NCBI RefSeq assembly: GCF_001613265.1
Contig: NZ_BDCA01000006.1
Location: forward strand, 62,001 to 126,000
Length of the DNA: 64,000 nucleotides
Direction of reading: 5' to 3'
Origin: Nocardia vermiculata NBRC 100427
Lineage (GTDB): Bacteria > Actinomycetota > Actinomycetes > Mycobacteriales > Mycobacteriaceae
Shown here piece by piece: positions 27,372 to 49,661 of this stretch. A model generated the notes under the pieces. The model made no database searches. It was not told where the DNA came from and saw nothing but the letters and a program-made list of their open reading frames with translations. The position numbers were made by a program, and so were the translations under genes. Positions within the stretch are counted from its first letter, which is position 1. Each line of letters starts with the position of its first letter.

Positions 27372-27722
27372 TCAGTGCCAGAGCACGGCGATGAAGACGT
27401 TGGCGATCGCCAGGATCCCGGCCGCATCGGCCATCCACGCGATCGCCTTGCCGCGTTTGGCGTCCGCGTGCGCCACCTCGGCCAATCCCGCGACCACGAC
27501 GGCGATCACGAGTTTCACCACGATCTTCGCCATATCGAGGTCTTTGTCGAGAGAGTCGATCCCTTCCGCCATACCGACCAGTGCGATACCGGTCACGAGC
27601 TGTGCTCGCGCACCCCAGACCATGACCTGCGACACCGTCGGCCGACTCGCGGCGTACCCGCCGATGATGGCGGCGAGGCCGAGCAGGTGAGCGATGACGA
27701 ACAGGTTGTAGACGACTGTCAT
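27372..27722 (-). CDS. Small integral membrane protein
   Basis: A 116-residue protein with four hydrophobic helices: NLFVIAHLLGLAAIIGGYAA, QVMVWGARAQLVTGIALVGM, IVVKLVIAVVVAGLAEV and AAGILAIANVFIAVLW. The linker is acidic (DSLDKDLDM). It looks like a conserved actinobacterial membrane protein; the function is unknown. It converges on gtrA with 24 nt between the stops. Confidence 0.7.
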   Translation of the reverse strand: MTVVYNLFVIAHLLGLAAIIGGYAASRPTVSQVMVWGARAQLVTGIALVGMAEGIDSLDKDLDMAKIVVKLVIAVVVAGLAEVAHADAKRGKAIAWMADAAGILAIANVFIAVLWH

Positions 27723-27791
27723 GGCAGACAGCGTAGATCATCCGGACCCAGTCAACGACGACGTGTAGTAGATCTACGCGACCGGTCGGGG

Positions 27792-28082
27792 CTATTCGAC
27801 GATCAACAGGCTGCCGTGCGGCACCATCGTGATACCGGCCGGATCGACCTTCCCGATGACCGGACCGGTGCAGCCGCGTCCGGCGTGTACCTCGATCACC
27901 TTGTCGGTGCTGTTGCCGACGGTGAGCTGGTACGCCTGCGGCTCGATGCATCCGCTCGGGTCGATATACTCCTGCCCGTTGACCGTCACCACACCCTGCG
28001 CGGCATTCGCGGCACCGGCGCCGAGCACGGCGCACACACCTGCCGCCACGGCCGCGGTGACGAGTCCTGCGGTGCGAATCAT
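27792..28082 (-). CDS. Small secreted protein with signal peptide
   Basis: A 96-residue protein. The N terminus is a Sec signal (MIRTAGLVTAAVAAGVCAVL, cleavage probably after AANA). The mature part of about 68 residues has two cysteines (SGCIEP, GRGCTGP), probably a disulfide, and is beta-rich (YQLTVGNSTDKVIEV). No family is recognised. It is a stand-alone gene, with the next minus-strand gene 69 nt downstream. Confidence 0.75.
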   Translation of the reverse strand: MIRTAGLVTAAVAAGVCAVLGAGAANAAQGVVTVNGQEYIDPSGCIEPQAYQLTVGNSTDKVIEVHAGRGCTGPVIGKVDPAGITMVPHGSLLIVE

Positions 28083-28346
28083 TAAATCCTCCAGTTTCTT
28101 TCGGCCCGACCGCGGTTCAGGTTACCGGCCCCGACGGGGTCGCGGGCGCTACGGTCGGCACCGCCCGCCCGCATCCGGATCGCACCGGTCCGGACCGGAA
28201 GTGGGTTCCCGGACACACTTGCGTTTCGCGCCGGATCGGCCCGGGTAGTCCACCTCAGGCGGCTCTCTCCGGTCGCGCCGCAGCGGCGGCGCTCGACGGG
28301 AGGGCCGGAACTGCTGGGTCGCTCGGGTGATGGCTAGGAGAAGAGG
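28083..28346. other. Intergenic region, nothing recognised
   Basis: These 264 nt separate the divergent secreted-protein and GT9 genes. They are GC-rich with no clear operator or RNA. AGGAG at about 28334 serves the GT9 start. Confidence 0.5.
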
Positions 28347-29330
28347 GTGGCGGTTGTACTCGTGCTGCGCGCACGTGGACTGGGTGATCTACTCACCGCG
28401 GTCCCGGCACTTCGTGCGCTCCGCCGAGCCAGGCCGCACGATCACATCGTGCTGGCCGCACCGCACCGGCTCAAACCCATCGTCGACCTGATCACCTCGG
28501 TCGACGAGATGGTTCCCGCCGCCGATCCGCACACGATGCGCTGGGACGGACCTGCACCCGCTCTGGCAGTGAATTTCCAGGACGCCGACGCCGAAAGCAT
28601 CGTCGAGCTCTCCCGCACCTCCCCCACTCGCCTGCTCAGCTACGCCAACCCCGCATTCCCCGAACTCGAGGGCCCGCTGTGGCAGCCGGACATGCACGAG
28701 ATCGATCGCTGCTGCCGGCTGCTCGAATCGGCCGGAATCAGCGCCGACCGCCGCAATCTCGGACTGGTACCACCGGTGGCCGCCACCGACCACCGCCACT
28801 GCGTGGTCGTCCATGTCGGCGCCGGTGCGCCCGCCCGCCGCTGGCCCGGCGAACGGTTCGCGGCGGTGATCCGCCACCTGCTTGTCCAAGGTCGTGAGGT
28901 GGTGGTGACCGGTGACGAGTTCGAACGCGACCTCGCGCTCGGAATCGCGGCCCGCGCCGGTCTGGCCCGCGAGCAGGTCCTGGCCGGACGACAGAACCTC
29001 ATCGAATTGTCGGCAACCGTCGCCGAGGCCGCGCTGGTGGTGTCCGGCGATACCGGTGTCGCCCATCTTGCAACCGCGTTCGGAACCCGGACCGTCGTGT
29101 TGTTCGGCCCCACCTCGCCCAGTCACAACGGACCACCACCGCATCTGTCGGGGCGCCATATCGCGCTGTGGGCGGGCCGCACAGGCGACCGCTACAGCGA
29201 CACCTGCGATCCGGGCCTGTTGCAGCTCACGGTCGCCGATGTCATCGCGGCCGTCGGCACCCAGCTCGATCGCCGGCGCTGGGCCGAAGCCGAACGGCGC
29301 AACACCTCCCCGTTCCGCCGGGTGGGCTGA
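28347..29330 (+). CDS. Glycosyltransferase family 9 protein
   Basis: A 327-residue heptosyltransferase-like GT9 protein. It starts VLRARGLGDLLTAVPALRAL, has VVHVGAGAPARRWPGERFA at the start of the C-terminal domain, then VTGDEFERDLA, and SGDTGVAHLATAFGTRTVVLFGPTSP, the sugar-nucleotide binding region. Actinobacterial members are found in wall or glycolipid synthesis; the acceptor is unknown. The GTG start lies behind AGGAGAAGAGG. The stop touches that of the convergent zinc-ribbon gene. Confidence 0.92.
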   Translation: MAVVLVLRARGLGDLLTAVPALRALRRARPHDHIVLAAPHRLKPIVDLITSVDEMVPAADPHTMRWDGPAPALAVNFQDADAESIVELSRTSPTRLLSYANPAFPELEGPLWQPDMHEIDRCCRLLESAGISADRRNLGLVPPVAATDHRHCVVVHVGAGAPARRWPGERFAAVIRHLLVQGREVVVTGDEFERDLALGIAARAGLAREQVLAGRQNLIELSATVAEAALVVSGDTGVAHLATAFGTRTVVLFGPTSPSHNGPPPHLSGRHIALWAGRTGDRYSDTCDPGLLQLTVADVIAAVGTQLDRRRWAEAERRNTSPFRRVG

Positions 29331-29657
29331 TCATCGGAGACGTTCGGCGTCCTTGGCCAGTTGCACCAGATTCGATGCCAGTTCGGCCAGTTCGGCAGCA
29401 TCGGCGCCCTCGGCCACCGCGGTGGCCACATCCTCGGCGGCACACCGGGCCGCGAACCAGCGGTCGGCCAGATCGGTCGCTTCCTGAGCGCTCAGTACCA
29501 CCGAATCCTCCGGGATACCGGTGCCTTCCAGCCCCTTCCGGTGCTCGTAGGCGCGCTGACGGCACGATTGGCGACAGTAGCGGCGACGGCGGCCGGTCTC
29601 GGTCTCGGCGATTTCCCGGCCGCACCACAGGCACGACGACAGCACACGGCGCGACAT
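29331..29657 (-). CDS. Zinc-ribbon-like small protein
   Basis: A 108-residue protein. The N terminus has a Cys4 motif SCLWCGREI then RRRYCRQSCRQRAYEHRK, resembling the short zinc fingers of FPG/GlcNAc-type and 'CGNR-like' actinobacterial proteins. The remainder is an acidic, Ala-rich helix (ATDLADRWFAARCAAEDVA, LASNLVQLAKDAERL). It probably binds nucleic acid or a protein partner. ATG 29657 was chosen to place the Cys motif at the N terminus; an in-frame extension to 29735 is Arg-rich and unlikely. Confidence 0.7.
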   Translation of the reverse strand: MSRRVLSSCLWCGREIAETETGRRRRYCRQSCRQRAYEHRKGLEGTGIPEDSVVLSAQEATDLADRWFAARCAAEDVATAVAEGADAAELAELASNLVQLAKDAERLR

Positions 29658-29754
29658 GACCCGCAACCTTAGCCGCACCGGGCGCATTCGGCTGTCCGGA
29701 CCACACCGGCACCGCGTCGGCCGGGCCCGTGCCATCGGTTCTCGGCGCGGGCCG

Positions 29755-29760
29755 TAAAAT
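29755..29760 (+). promoter_or_regulatory. Candidate -10 element of rbpA
   Basis: TAAAAT in a GC-rich context, about 95 nt before the rbpA start. No good -35 is seen. In related genera rbpA is transcribed from regulated stress promoters. Confidence 0.3.
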
Positions 29761-29854
29761 GGTCCGATCGACCGTCACGGGAACCGATCGGGCCGCTGAC
29801 GCGTTACACAGTGCAGTAGAGACGTTGCCGACAGGCCAGAGAGGACCGCACACC

Positions 29855-30190
29855 ATGGCAGATCGCGTACTCCGAGGTAGCCGGCTCGGAGCGGTGAGCT
29901 ACGAGACGGACCGCGACCACGACCTGGCACCACGTCGAGTGGCGCGGTACCGGACGGACAGTGGCGAGGAATTCGATGTTCCCTTCGCCGACGAGGCCGA
30001 AATCCCGCCGACGTGGCTGTGCCGCAACGGCCAGGAAGGCATTTTGCTGGAGGGCACCACGCAGGAGCCCAAGAAGGTGAAGCCGCCGCGCACCCATTGG
30101 GACATGCTGCTCGAGCGTCGCTCCAAGGAAGAGCTCGAGGAGTTGCTGCAGGAGCGTCTGGACCTGCTCAAGACGCGCCGCGGCCGCTGA
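29855..30190 (+). CDS. rbpA: RNA polymerase-binding protein RbpA
   Basis: A 111-residue RbpA. It starts ADRVLRGSRLGAVSYETDRD, has the core domain around ARYRTDSGEEFDVPFADEAE and PPTWLCRNGQ, the basic linker KKVKPPRTHWDMLLERRS, and the sigma-interacting helix EELEELLQERLDLLKTR. It binds group 1/2 sigma factors and stabilises the open promoter complex, as is standard in Actinobacteria. ATG 29855 with AGAGAGGA upstream. In M. tuberculosis (Rv2050) it sits beside ppm1/lnt; here the next gene is the exporter of an NRPS operon, convergent with it. Confidence 0.97.
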   Translation: MADRVLRGSRLGAVSYETDRDHDLAPRRVARYRTDSGEEFDVPFADEAEIPPTWLCRNGQEGILLEGTTQEPKKVKPPRTHWDMLLERRSKEELEELLQERLDLLKTRRGR

Positions 30191-30201
30191 GTCACGGGAT
30201 A

Positions 30202-30260
30202 GACGAATACGGATCGTCCCCCACACCTGCAACGGGTGTGGGGGACGATCCGTATTCGTC
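30202..30260. terminator. Bidirectional terminator, rbpA / NRPS-exporter operon
   Basis: A perfect 26-bp inverted repeat (arms 30202-30227 and 30235-30260, 7-nt loop), the strongest hairpin in the window. The right arm enters the drrB-like stop codon. It separates rbpA from the convergent NRPS operon. Confidence 0.9.
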
Positions 30261-31161
30261 AGTGACTGGCCACCTTGCGATACTGCAGCAGCGCCAGCGG
30301 CATGGCCACCAGCAGGATCGCCACCGAACACGCCACGGCATATCCCACCGCGTGATCGACGGGCCAGCCGTGCGGCGGCGCGAAGGTCGGCGGTGATCCG
30401 TTGTCGAACAGCTGACGCCCGGATGCTGCCACCGCCGTGATCGGATTCCACTCCGCGATCGAACGCAGCGGGCCCGGCAGCGTCTCCGCGGAAATGAACG
30501 CCGAGGAGATGAACGTCACCGGGAACAGCCAGATCAGGCCGGCACTCTGTGCGACTTCCACGTTCGGCGCGATCAGACCGGTCAGAGCCCCGACCCACGA
30601 CATCGCGAACGCGAACAACAACAGGATGGCGAAGGCCAGGGCGGCGTCGGCGACCGAACCGTTGATCCGCCAACCCACGATGTAGCCACAGCCGACCATG
30701 ACCGCCAGCGCCACCACATTCACCACCGTGTCCGACAGTGTGCGTCCCATCAGCACGGCCAGCCTCGACATCGGTAACGTCCGCATCCGGTCGATGATGC
30801 CCTTCTGCAGGTCGTTCGCCAGGCCGACGGTGGTGAACGCGGCATTGAACGCCACCGTCTGGGTGAAGATGCCGGCCAGCAGGAACTCCCGGTACTGGCC
30901 GCCGCCCAGTGACGCACCGAAGACATAGGCGAACAGGAATACGAACATCAGCGGCTGGATCGTCGCGGTGACCAGCAATGTCGGCACACGCAGGATGGTG
31001 AGCAGATTCCGGTACGCGATGATGGCACTGTCCCGGAACACCCTCACGACGGCGGGTATCGACGCCACCTCGGTGTCCGGCCGGACGGGCGCCTCGTCCG
31101 GTTGCCGAGTGGGCTCGGGCGCCGAATCGGTTTCGGCGACTGCCGCTTCCGCAGTACTCAC
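30259..31161 (-). CDS. ABC-2 type exporter permease (DrrB-like)
   Basis: A 300-residue membrane protein. A Thr/Pro/Asp-rich tail of about 45 residues precedes six membrane segments: FRDSAIIAYRNLLTILRVPTL, PLMFVFLFAYVFG, AFNAAFTTVGLANDLQKG, then IIDRMRTLPMSRLAVLMGRT, the usual amphipathic loop of DrrB-type permeases, and the helices ALAFAILLLFAFAMSWVG, LIWLFPVTFISSAFIS and AVACSVAILLVAMPL. It pairs with the ATPase encoded just upstream (ATGA overlap) to export the peptide made by the NRPS, or to confer self-resistance. The stop lies within the terminator hairpin. Confidence 0.92.
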   Translation of the reverse strand: MSTAEAAVAETDSAPEPTRQPDEAPVRPDTEVASIPAVVRVFRDSAIIAYRNLLTILRVPTLLVTATIQPLMFVFLFAYVFGASLGGGQYREFLLAGIFTQTVAFNAAFTTVGLANDLQKGIIDRMRTLPMSRLAVLMGRTLSDTVVNVVALAVMVGCGYIVGWRINGSVADAALAFAILLLFAFAMSWVGALTGLIAPNVEVAQSAGLIWLFPVTFISSAFISAETLPGPLRSIAEWNPITAVAASGRQLFDNGSPPTFAPPHGWPVDHAVGYAVACSVAILLVAMPLALLQYRKVASH

Positions 31162-32143
31162 GACATGATCTCCTCTACTGCCTCATCGGTTTCGGGCTCC
31201 TCCACCGGTGTCGCCGGGGTTCCGGTCAGCGACAGGAACACATCGTCGAGACTCGGCCGGTGGACATCCGCGTCCTTCACACAGACCCCCGCGTCGTCCA
31301 GCCGACGCAATGCCTCGACCATGGTTCGGGTGCCGTCGCCGACCACGATCGACACATGATCGGCGCCCGGTTCGTGAATCGGTTCGCCGAGGCCGACCTG
31401 ACTCAGCACCGATTTCGCCGGGCCCGGGTCCTGTCCCTCGGCGAGGACGATCGTGAGCCGGTCGCCGCCGATCGACGTCTTCAGCTCGTCGGCCGACCCC
31501 CGTGCGATCACCCGGCCCCGGTCGATCACCGTGATCCGGTCGGCCAGCTGATCGGCCTCCTCGAGGTACTGCGTGGTGAGTAGCACCGTGGTCCCGTCGT
31601 CCACCAGGTCGCCGATCACTTTCCACATGTCGAGCCGACCTCGAGGGTCGAGGCCGGTCGTCGGCTCGTCCAGCACGACCACGGTGGGACGCGCCACCAG
31701 GGCGCCCGCCAGATCCAGGCGCCGCGCCATGCCCCCGGAATAGGTGCCGGCTCGGCGACCGGCCGCATGCTCGAGGCCCAGCGACACGAGGAGCTCGTTC
31801 GCTCGATCGGCGGATCTCCTGCGGTCCATGCCGTAGAGGCGGGCCACCATCCGCAGGTTCTCGAATCCGGAGAGATTCTCGTCCACCGCGGCGTACTGCC
31901 CGGACAAGCCGATGCGGGTGCGGGCCTGCGCCGGATGCCGGATGACGTCCACCCCGGCGACCCGGACCTCCCCGGCCGTGGGTTTCAACAGGGTGGTGAC
32001 GATGCGTACTGTCGTGGTCTTGCCAGCGCCGTTGGGGCCCAGCAATCCCATGACGGTGCCCGACGGTATCTCCAGATCGATGCCGTCGAGGACCGTCGCC
32101 CGACCGTACTTCTTGACCAGACCCGTGACTTCCACTGCCAGGC

Positions 32144-32147
<4 letters not shown>
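31158..32147 (-). CDS. ABC exporter ATPase (DrrA-like)
   Basis: A 329-residue ATPase. Walker [10 protein letters not shown] at 37-45, Q-loop [18 protein letters not shown], signature [12 protein letters not shown] near 136, Walker [17 protein letters not shown] near 158, and the His-switch position as Gln in [11 protein letters not shown], as in DrrA. The C-terminal region ([22 protein letters not shown]) is the regulatory tail of the daunorubicin-resistance type. GTG 32147 overlaps the NRPS stop (GTGA). With the next gene it forms a homodimer-permease exporter; context says it transports the NRPS product. Confidence 0.95.
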
Positions 32148-45772
<13,625 letters not shown>

Positions 45773-46597
45773 CAAACACTCCGTTCTGCCGCTGTTGACG
45801 CAACTCCCCGTGCCCTACTCGCGGCGGAAAAAGGCGCGCCAGCGGTAGGACGTGATCCACGCCCTATGATTCGGAGCATCTGTGCGGCCGGACTGGTAAC
45901 GATGTGGTTACCTGAAAGCCGATCCGTTTTGTGCCGGCCAGAGCGGCCTACCAGGCGAGCGGATACGTCGCAATCGTGCGATTGCTGTCACTTTGCGGGA
46001 TTCAGGTACTCAGGTACTCCGAGTTGTGCACTCGCCCTGCGCCGGTCTGCGCTACGCCCCATCACTTCCGTAGCGGCTGTGCCGCGGAGATTACCCCAAC
46101 ACAGCCGATCGAGGGGCGTACCACCACGAGGACGAGCCGATGCGGACCGGGGCGCGGTAAACGCCGATCGGTCAGCCACCCGGTCGAGTAGGTGTATTCT
46201 TCCGCGTCGGTCGGCTAGCCACCAGGAGTTCCTCAGGGGTAGGGATGAAGGGCCTCGGCGATGAGCTCCTCGTTGGCGCCCCAACCGTAGCGATGCGCCG
46301 CCGGGGTTCCAACCGACCAATGGCTCAGATTCGTTGGCACGATGTGGGTTCGGATGAACGGCGAGAGCCGGGCCAGGCGGCGGTCCTCGGTGAGGTTGGC
46401 CCGGCCCTTGACCTCGCGGCGGGTAGGGTTCGTCGTCGGCCGGCCGCGACACCTACAAGAGTCTCGAAGATCCCCGAAATGCGGGACCGCCCACCGCTCG
46501 GGTGTGGAAAACCGCACCGGGGGTACTGCGGCGGGTCCTACCGGACCGGGTGGGCGGCACCACTGTGCGCACGCCGCCCGATTCCTAGCGTCGAAAT
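45773..46597. other. Intergenic region upstream of NRPS operon
   Basis: These 825 nt lie between the divergent NRPS and dedA. There is no convincing gene. A minus-strand frame ending at 46233 has coding-like third-position GC over its last 60 codons (LARLSPFIRTHIVPTNLSH) but no start signal or recognised family; it may be a gene remnant. An inverted repeat at 45895-45912 and a CAGGTACT direct repeat near 46003-46019 are also present. Confidence 0.5.
45895..45912. promoter_or_regulatory. Inverted repeat upstream of NRPS
   Basis: GGTAAC and GTTACC form perfect 6-bp arms separated by GATGTG, about 123 nt upstream of the NRPS ATG. It is a plausible operator; no cognate regulator is adjacent, and the nearest are the HK/RR genes 1.5 kb away. 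Confidence 0.4.
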
Positions 46598-47251
46598 ATG
46601 GCTATTGCAATGGAATCCACCGACGAGTTGACCGGGGTAGCTGGGTGGGCCGTCGATCTCATGGAGCGGCTCGGCGGGCTGGGGGCGGGCGCAGCCATCG
46701 CCCTGGAGAACCTCTTCCCGCCGCTGCCCAGTGAAATCATTCTGCCGCTGGCCGGCTTCACGGCGAGTAAGGGGCAATTCGGGTTGGCGGAGGCCCTCAT
46801 ATGGACCACGCTGGGCTCCGTGCTGGGCGCACTGGCACTGTACGGCCTGGGCATACTGCTCGGCCGGGACCGGCTCCGCGCCATTATCGATCGGATGCCG
46901 CTGGTCCAGTTGTCCGATTTCGACCGCACCGAGCAGTGGTTCGCCCGACACGGCGGTAAAGCGGTGTTCTTCGGGCGGATGATCCCGATCTTCCGCAGCC
47001 TGATCTCCATCCCCGCCGGCGTGGAGCGGATGCCGGTGGCGCGATTCACCCTGCTCACTACCGCGGGAAGCCTGATCTGGAATTCGGTGTTCGTGCTGTC
47101 CGGGTACTTCCTCGGCGAGAACTGGCCGGTAGTGGAAACCTACGCAGGGATTCTGCAGAAGGCCGTGATCACGGCGGTCCTGGTAGCGGCCGTAGTGTAC
47201 TGCGTACGGGTGTGGACCCGGCATCGGCGGATGCGGCAAGTGAGGATGTGA
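46598..47251 (+). CDS. DedA-family membrane protein
   Basis: A 217-residue protein. The signature ENLFPPLPSEIILPLAGF (near 45) and GRMIPIFRSLISIPAGVERM (near 130) are the two DedA half-motifs, with the conserved Glu and Arg. About five hydrophobic segments. DedA proteins act in membrane lipid (polyprenyl-phosphate or phosphatidylethanolamine) translocation and envelope stress resistance. Its stop overlaps the start of the histidine kinase gene (GTGA), so the three plus-strand genes form one operon, and the kinase pair may respond to envelope state. Confidence 0.92.
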   Translation: MAIAMESTDELTGVAGWAVDLMERLGGLGAGAAIALENLFPPLPSEIILPLAGFTASKGQFGLAEALIWTTLGSVLGALALYGLGILLGRDRLRAIIDRMPLVQLSDFDRTEQWFARHGGKAVFFGRMIPIFRSLISIPAGVERMPVARFTLLTTAGSLIWNSVFVLSGYFLGENWPVVETYAGILQKAVITAVLVAAVVYCVRVWTRHRRMRQVRM

Positions 47252-48381
47252 CGATGCGGATGTTCTCACCGCGCGGCGCGCGCCGCTGCGCTGCCGTACT
47301 CGTCGCCACGGCACTCGGTGTCGGCACCGTTGTGCCGGATCTCGCCGCCGCCGTGGCCGGGCTGTTCGGTCCACGACCGCTGCGGTGCGCAGTGGGTCTG
47401 GAACGGCGAAGGTTGGGCCTGCTGCTCGGCAAGCCGCCGGCCGGGGAACCCACAGGTCGGCGTGCGGTGGGGTATCTGAGCCTTCGGATCGCACTCGGAC
47501 TGCTGGGCGGGGTGATCCTGGCGCTCCTCGGCGCGGGTTTGGTGGTCGGTGTGGCACTGGTCTATGGCGCGTGGTCGGGTGCGGCGGTCCCGGTGGTCGA
47601 CGCCACCGAACCAGGGCAGATCCGCTGGAAAACCGTGCTCGTGGTCCTCCTACCGGGGCTGATCTTCGTGTTCCTCACCGTGCAAGGGCTGCTGGGCGTC
47701 ACCCGGGCCGAGCTCTGGGCGTGGCGATTTTGCGCGAAGCCCGGGGCGGGTGAGCTGGCCGAGCGGGTCGCCCGGTTGACCACCACCCGCGCCGAGGTGA
47801 CCGAGGTCATCGACGAAGAGCGTTGCCGGATCGAACGCGATCTGCACGACGGCGTCCAGCAGCGGGTGGTCGCGCTGTCGATCATGCTGGCCCGGGTCGA
47901 TCGCGAAACCGATGCCGTGATGCGTGCGGACCTGCATCAGCGGGCGCGCGCCGAAACCGGACAGCTGCTCGACGAACTACGCCAGGTCTCGTGGCGAATC
48001 TACCCGGCGATGCTGGCACGCGACGGTTTACACGCCACGCTCGAGGCACTGGCAGACCGCACGCCGCTGCCGACACGGCTCGACATCGATCTCCCCGCGC
48101 GGCCACCGCGACCGGTCGAATCGGCCTGCTATTTCACTGCCAGCGAAGCCATCACCAACGCCATCAAGCACTCCGGTGCCGCGGCGCTCGAGATCACCGT
48201 CGGCCACACCGGCGATACCATCCGGCTGCGCATCCGCGACGACGGCCGTGGCGGCGCCGACCCGACCGGGCACGGACTGTCCGGTATCGCGGCCAGGATC
48301 CACGCGCTCGACGGTACGTTCGCCGTCGACTCCCCGGCCGGCGGGCCGACCACTATCACCGCGGAGGTACCTTGCGCATAA
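47248..48381 (+). CDS. Sensor histidine kinase (HisKA_3/NarX type)
   Basis: A 377-residue protein. The N terminus has a membrane segment near 12-35 and two more near 85-110 and 130-150. The dimerization/phosphoacceptor segment is EERCRIERDLHDGVQQRVVAL (cited from RIERDLHDGVQQR; His near 205). The ATPase part has TASEAITNAIKHSGA (N box) and DDGRGGADPTGHGLSGI (G boxes). GTG 47248 overlaps the dedA stop; ATG 47254 is alternative. The partner is the response regulator whose start overlaps its 3' end by 10 nt. The signal is unknown. Confidence 0.92.
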   Translation: MTMRMFSPRGARRCAAVLVATALGVGTVVPDLAAAVAGLFGPRPLRCAVGLERRRLGLLLGKPPAGEPTGRRAVGYLSLRIALGLLGGVILALLGAGLVVGVALVYGAWSGAAVPVVDATEPGQIRWKTVLVVLLPGLIFVFLTVQGLLGVTRAELWAWRFCAKPGAGELAERVARLTTTRAEVTEVIDEERCRIERDLHDGVQQRVVALSIMLARVDRETDAVMRADLHQRARAETGQLLDELRQVSWRIYPAMLARDGLHATLEALADRTPLPTRLDIDLPARPPRPVESACYFTASEAITNAIKHSGAAALEITVGHTGDTIRLRIRDDGRGGADPTGHGLSGIAARIHALDGTFAVDSPAGGPTTITAEVPCA

Positions 48382-49025
48382 CCCTCGCCGAAGACTCCGC
48401 ACTGCTGCGGGAAAGCCTGGCTCAGCTGCTCATCGCCGAAGGCCATGAGGTCGTCGACTCGGTCGGTACGGCGGTCGAACTGCTACACGCCGTCCGGCTG
48501 CGTCCGCCGGATCTGGTGGTGGCCGATGTGCGGATGCCACCGGACCATATCGATGAGGGAATCCGGGCCGCGTTGACGATCCGTCGCGAACAACCCGATA
48601 TCCCGGTCCTGGTGCTGTCCCAGTACGTCGAGCGTCGGCACGCGGCCGAATTCCTCACCGGCAGCGGCGGCGTGGGCTATCTACTCAAGGACCGAATCGC
48701 CGCCATCGACTCCTTCCTCGACGCCGTGGCCCGCGTCGGTGCGGGCGGCACGGCCTTCGATCCGGAAGTGGTCCGGCAACTGCTACAACACACTCGGGCC
48801 GGGTCTCCGATCGAACGACTCACGCCCCGCGAACGCGACGTACTCGAACTGATCGCCCAAGGCCTGAGCAACGCCGCAGTCAGCGAACGCCTCTACATCA
48901 CACGTAGCGCCGTCGAAAAACACATCAACGCGATATTCGGCAAACTCGATCTTCCCGTCGGTGAAGCGCACAACCGCAGAGTTCTGGCGATCCTGGAACA
49001 CCTGCGCGCACAATCGGACGGTTGA
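48372..49025 (+). CDS. NarL/LuxR-type response regulator
   Basis: A 217-residue protein. The receiver has acidic residues near the start (LAEDSALLRESLAQLL) and phosphoacceptor Asp in VVADVRMPPDH; VLVLSQYVER and GYLLKDRI supply the conserved Ser and Lys. The C-terminal LuxR helix-turn-helix reads LTPRERDVLELIAQGLSN and ITRSAVEKHINAIFGKL. The rare TTG start 48372 follows GGAGGT by 3 nt and is in line with the kinase overlap; no ATG or GTG fits. It regulates unknown targets. Confidence 0.92.
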   Translation: MRITLAEDSALLRESLAQLLIAEGHEVVDSVGTAVELLHAVRLRPPDLVVADVRMPPDHIDEGIRAALTIRREQPDIPVLVLSQYVERRHAAEFLTGSGGVGYLLKDRIAAIDSFLDAVARVGAGGTAFDPEVVRQLLQHTRAGSPIERLTPRERDVLELIAQGLSNAAVSERLYITRSAVEKHINAIFGKLDLPVGEAHNRRVLAILEHLRAQSDG

Positions 49026-49075
49026 GCAGTGGGCACGGTAGGCCACGGCCCGAAGGCCGCTCTCTCACATGAACG

Positions 49076-49507
49076 TCAGCCGAACCGGGTGACGAACCGC
49101 TTTTGCCACGGCGTCTCGACGGCCCTACGCGAGTAGTGCTCTCGGACGTAGTCGACAGCTTCGGCGGCCGGTACCCCGTCGAGCACAGCGAGGCAGGACA
49201 TCGCCGTACCCGTACGTCCGACCCCTCCGCCGCAGGCGATTTCGACGCGCTCGGTCGCCGCACGCTCGAGCAATTCACGCAGTAACTCAGTGAATACCGC
49301 GCGATCGGACGGCAGCCAGAAATCTCGCCACTGCACCCATCGGCTCTCCCACTCCGCCGGCGCGGGTTCGCTGCCTTGCAGATACATCCCGAATTGAGGT
49401 ACATCGCCGGGTGGGAGAGGGTTACGGAGGCCCCTCCCACGAACCATGCGTCCGGATGGCAGGCGCAGCACTCCCGCCGCCTCCGGGTCCCATAACCGTT
49501 TCACCAT
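49076..49507 (-). CDS. Small protein-tyrosine-phosphatase-like protein
   Basis: A 143-residue protein (ATG 49507, GAAGGG upstream; ATG 49522 is a second choice). ACGGGVGRTGTAMSCLAVL near 95 fits the Cys-x5-Arg loop of tyrosine/dual-specificity phosphatases, with Cys as nucleophile. A catalytic Asp candidate is in WRDFWLPSD. VDYVREHYSRRAVETPWQKRFV resembles the PTP C-terminal helix. It belongs to a short actinobacterial PTP-like family. The substrate is unknown. It is a lone minus-strand gene between two plus-strand genes. Confidence 0.7.
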   Translation of the reverse strand: MVKRLWDPEAAGVLRLPSGRMVRGRGLRNPLPPGDVPQFGMYLQGSEPAPAEWESRWVQWRDFWLPSDRAVFTELLRELLERAATERVEIACGGGVGRTGTAMSCLAVLDGVPAAEAVDYVREHYSRRAVETPWQKRFVTRFG

Positions 49508-49661
49508 CGAGGGCCCTTCCATGTGACAGCCGTGAAACGAACGCTACCGAGCGCGACCAACCGGATCACGGCGGATTTCCCGACGATCGACTGCGGTTTT
49601 CCGCAGCTACTGTGTGGTTTTCCGCGTACCCGCCGCGCCGCTGTGCTCATAACGTCGCACC

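Noticed and set aside
45988..46452. 154-codon minus-strand frame upstream of the NRPS
   Set aside because: Pro/Arg/Gly-rich, no start signal, inconsistent with the better coding-like frame that overlaps it.
46233..46517. C-terminal piece of a Tn3-family transposase
   Set aside because: LARLSPFIRTHI recalls the Tn3 C terminus, but the following residues do not fit and no inverted repeats are seen.
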